This document shows positions 6,811 through 8,296 of a stretch of DNA of 8,296 nucleotides, piece after piece (position 1 is the stretch's first letter; each line of letters starts with the position of its first letter). The notes under the pieces were generated by a model. The model had not been told where the DNA came from and did no database searches. It saw only the letters and a program-made list of their open reading frames with translations. Source of the DNA: Planctomycetes bacterium UBA4800 (lineage in GTDB: Bacteria > Planctomycetota > UBA8108 > UBA8890 > UBA8898); the NCBI GenBank assembly GCA_002402755.1, contig DHGK01000063.1:1-8296 (forward strand), read 5' to 3'. The position numbers and the translations under genes were made by a program.

Positions 6811-7050
6811 GCGAGCGCCTCGGAATGTCGCGCCGCCAAGACCCGCCTTCGCGCCGGGGGGCCCCGCTCCGTGCAGGGAGCCCGCCGCCGCGAGCCGGGA
6901 TTCCACGGTGGCGCGGCTCAAGAAGACTGACAGGGCTCGTAGGCCGCACAGTCCAGGCTGTCGCTCGTTTGAAGCGCAACCGGCTCTAATTCCGATACTA
7001 TATGCATGCATAATTGCGTTTAGTAGCACTATATGCCATACTAACTGCGT
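6811..7050. other. Intergenic region upstream of the DUF4143 ATPase
   Basis: The first 170 nt or so are G+C-rich like the rest of the window. I see no gene, no tRNA and no convincing terminator there; the best stem is 5 bp (GCTCC 6866-6870 with GGAGC 6877-6881). From about 6985 the composition flips to roughly two-thirds A+T for the last 66 nt before the ATPase start codon. That patch contains the direct repeat and palindrome listed separately and presumably the promoter. Confidence 0.6.
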
Positions 7051-7052
7051 AT
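6997..7052 (+). promoter_or_regulatory. A+T-rich promoter/operator with a 31-nt-period imperfect direct repeat
   Basis: Two 25-nt copies (6997-7021 and 7028-7052) agree at 18 of 25 positions without gaps, in the pattern ACTATATGC-N5-TAA-N-TGCGT-N-T. The 31-nt offset is close to three helical turns, so both copies would face the same side of the DNA. The second copy overlaps the ATG at 7051. Two -10-like elements are visible: CATAAT (7009-7014, 5 of 6 to consensus) and CATACT (7037-7042) with TTGCGT 17 nt upstream. The latter would place transcription start almost at the ATG. No Shine-Dalgarno is seen, so the message may be leaderless. A protein-binding, autoregulatory role is inference. Confidence 0.5.
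7001..7012. repeat. 12-bp perfect palindrome TATGCATGCATA
   Basis: The 12 bases at 7001-7012 equal their own reverse complement. They lie in the first direct-repeat copy and touch the CATAAT -10-like element. A wider dyad, TTAGTA (7020-7025) with TACTAA (7039-7044), brackets the start of the second copy, and a third TACTA sits at 6996-7000. Such nested symmetry fits binding of a dimeric regulator, though A+T-rich promoter DNA also produces short palindromes by chance. Confidence 0.5.
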
Positions 7053-8214
7053 GATAAGACGTGAACACTGGATTTCCCGAGTCGAGAAGGCATGGACGGA
7101 GCGGTCCGTGCTGTGGCTCTCGGGCGTCAGACGCGTCGGCAAGACATTCCTGTGCCGGAGCCTTGCCGACACCGAGTATCTCGACTGCGAGCTTCCGCGC
7201 ATCCGTCATCTTCTCGAGGATCCCGAGGGTTTCCTCGCCGACATGCGGGGGCGGCGGGTGATCCTGGACGAGATCCACAGACTCTCGCAACCCTCGGAGC
7301 TTCTCAAGATCGCGGCCGACCACTATCCCGATGTCCGCGTGCTCGCCACCGGATCCTCGACGCTCGCCGCATCGGCCAAGTTCAGGGACACGCTCACCGA
7401 CCGCAAGCTCGACATCCGCATGACGCCCATGATCGAGGCCGACATGCACGCATTCGGCCGCACGGACCTCCGCCACCGCTTCCTGCACGGCGGCCTCGTG
7501 CCTTTCTTCATGGCCGCGCAGCTCCCCGAGCATGGGTTTCAGGACTGGCTCGAGTCCTACTGGGCCAAGGACGTGCAACAACTCTTCCGGCTGGAGCGGC
7601 GTTATTCGTTCCTGAAGTTCGCCGAGCTTCTCATGGTGCAAAGCGGAGGGATCTTCGAGGCGAGCTCCTTTGCCGCTCCCTGCGAGGCGAGCCGAACGAC
7701 GATCGCGAACTACTTGAGCGCCCTGGAAGAGACGTTCGTCGTCCACGTGCTTCGTCCGTTCAACTCGCGCCGCGCGACGGAGATCATCGCCGCCCCGAAA
7801 GTTTACGCGTTCGACACGGGGTTCGTGTGCTTCGCCAACGGCTGGCACACGCTGCGCAACGAGGATCTGGGCCGGCTCTGGGAGCACTTCGTCCTCAACG
7901 AGATCCAGGCACACCTCCAGTCCATACCCGTTTTCTACTGGCGCGACAAGCGCGGGCACGAGATCGACTTCGTCGTTGCCCGGCGCGGGCGTGACCCGAT
8001 CGCAATCGAGTGCACGTGGGCGTGCGACCAGTTCGATCCGAAGAACCTGTGCACGTTTCGCCGCGCCTATCCCGATGGCGAGAACCTCGTCGCGGCGCAC
8101 GACGTCGATCGACCGCACGAGCGCAGGTTCAAGGACCTACGCGTGCGATTCGTGAACCTGCCCGCGCTGATCGAACGCGTCGCGCCGGCGGCCCCTTCGC
8201 CCAAGGCGCCGTGA
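7051..8214 (+). CDS. AAA_14 / DUF4143 P-loop ATPase, 387 aa
   Basis: The N-terminal half is an AAA_14-type P-loop ATPase. Walker A is Gly25-Val-Arg-Arg-Val-Gly-Lys31-Thr32, Walker B is VILDEIH with Asp73-Glu74, and ATGSSTL (99-105) is the sensor strand. RTTIANYLSALEETFVV (215-231) is the helix-turn-helix-like segment common in the family. The C-terminal DUF4143 domain is related to the PD-(D/E)xK nuclease fold: Glu278 in LWEHFVLNE, Asp306 in RGHEIDFVV and Glu320 in IAIECTW. The lysine expected two residues after that Glu is Thr322 here, so nuclease activity is doubtful. Length is close to family norm and no frameshift is visible. These widespread proteins have no firmly known function and often behave as accessory genes. 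The start at 7051 is chosen because MIRREHW is a family-like N-terminus, although no ribosome-binding site precedes it. No operon partner is visible. Confidence 0.9.
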   Translation: MIRREHWISRVEKAWTERSVLWLSGVRRVGKTFLCRSLADTEYLDCELPRIRHLLEDPEGFLADMRGRRVILDEIHRLSQPSELLKIAADHYPDVRVLATGSSTLAASAKFRDTLTDRKLDIRMTPMIEADMHAFGRTDLRHRFLHGGLVPFFMAAQLPEHGFQDWLESYWAKDVQQLFRLERRYSFLKFAELLMVQSGGIFEASSFAAPCEASRTTIANYLSALEETFVVHVLRPFNSRRATEIIAAPKVYAFDTGFVCFANGWHTLRNEDLGRLWEHFVLNEIQAHLQSIPVFYWRDKRGHEIDFVVARRGRDPIAIECTWACDQFDPKNLCTFRRAYPDGENLVAAHDVDRPHERRFKDLRVRFVNLPALIERVAPAAPSPKAP

Positions 8215-8276
8215 CAGGATCGCGATCGCGCGGCGCGCTCTCGTTTCGCCCGCCCGCCCGATGTATCTTGTAGGGT

Positions 8277-8290
8277 AACCGTTCACGGTT
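8277..8290. repeat. Short dyad AACCGT-TC-ACGGTT at the right edge
   Basis: AACCGT (8277-8282) and ACGGTT (8285-8290) are reverse complements, best folded as a 5-bp stem with a TTCA loop, followed by TTCT. It is about 60 nt past the ATPase stop. It might be a weak terminator for the ATPase gene or the start of an element lying beyond the window. The stem is short and the sequence ends 6 nt later, so neither can be confirmed. Confidence 0.3.
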
Positions 8291-8296
8291 TTCTCG

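Noticed and set aside
6866..6962. Small stems after the FHA-M64 gene (GCTCC/GGAGC and GACAG/CTGTC)
   Set aside because: Only 5 bp each, no T-run, and common by chance in G+C-rich DNA.
6930..6995. tRNA-like look of the stretch ending GCTCTAATTCCGAT
   Set aside because: I could not pair a T-arm, anticodon arm or acceptor stem.
4609..8118. Very long minus-strand open frame (1169 codons) antisense to the FHA-M64 gene and the ATPase gene
   Set aside because: It crosses two well-supported genes and the spacer between them, is extremely Arg/Gly/Ala/Glu-rich and shows no domain. Long antisense frames are expected in G+C-rich coding DNA.

Overview
The window is a G+C-rich bacterial chromosome segment with six protein genes and no RNA genes or CRISPR array. 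A secreted CE15-type esterase, an FHA domain joined to an M64-type metallopeptidase, a divergent UroD-family protein and a copy of a 'CACGAAGACACCAAG'-type repeat together suggest an uncultured member of a Planctomycetota/Verrucomicrobiota-like lineage. This placement is inference and is weak; no marker gene is present.

Layout, left to right. (1) 15-1046, minus: a uroporphyrinogen-decarboxylase-superfamily protein. (2) 1047-1368: a 322-nt gene-free stretch holding an imperfect inverted repeat built on a dispersed-repeat-like sequence, and a separate G+C-rich hairpin behind the next gene. (3) 1369-3565, minus: a cluster read in the order mntA (nucleotidyltransferase antitoxin), hepT (HEPN toxin), CE15-type glucuronoyl esterase. 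mntA and hepT overlap by one base, and the esterase starts 32 nt after hepT. (4) 3566-3699: a divergent intergenic region with a plausible sigma70-like promoter for the rightward gene. (5) 3700-6810, plus: a 1036-residue protein with a cytoplasmic FHA domain, one transmembrane helix, a long Ala/Pro linker, a helical middle region and an exported M64-type zinc peptidase domain. (6) 6811-7050: an intergenic region that ends in a sharply A+T-rich patch containing a 31-nt-period direct repeat and palindromes. (7) 7051-8214, plus: an AAA_14/DUF4143 ATPase whose expected DUF4143 lysine appears to be threonine. (8) 8215-8296: a short tail with a small dyad at the edge.

The genes do not form one obvious pathway. 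The clearest functional unit is the MntA/HepT toxin-antitoxin pair. The esterase probably acts outside the cytoplasm on glucuronoyl esters of plant-type polysaccharide. The FHA-TM-M64 protein could link phosphothreonine recognition inside the cell to proteolysis outside it, and is the most unusual architecture here. The most interesting non-coding signal is the repeat-rich, apparently Shine-Dalgarno-less promoter region of the DUF4143 ATPase.
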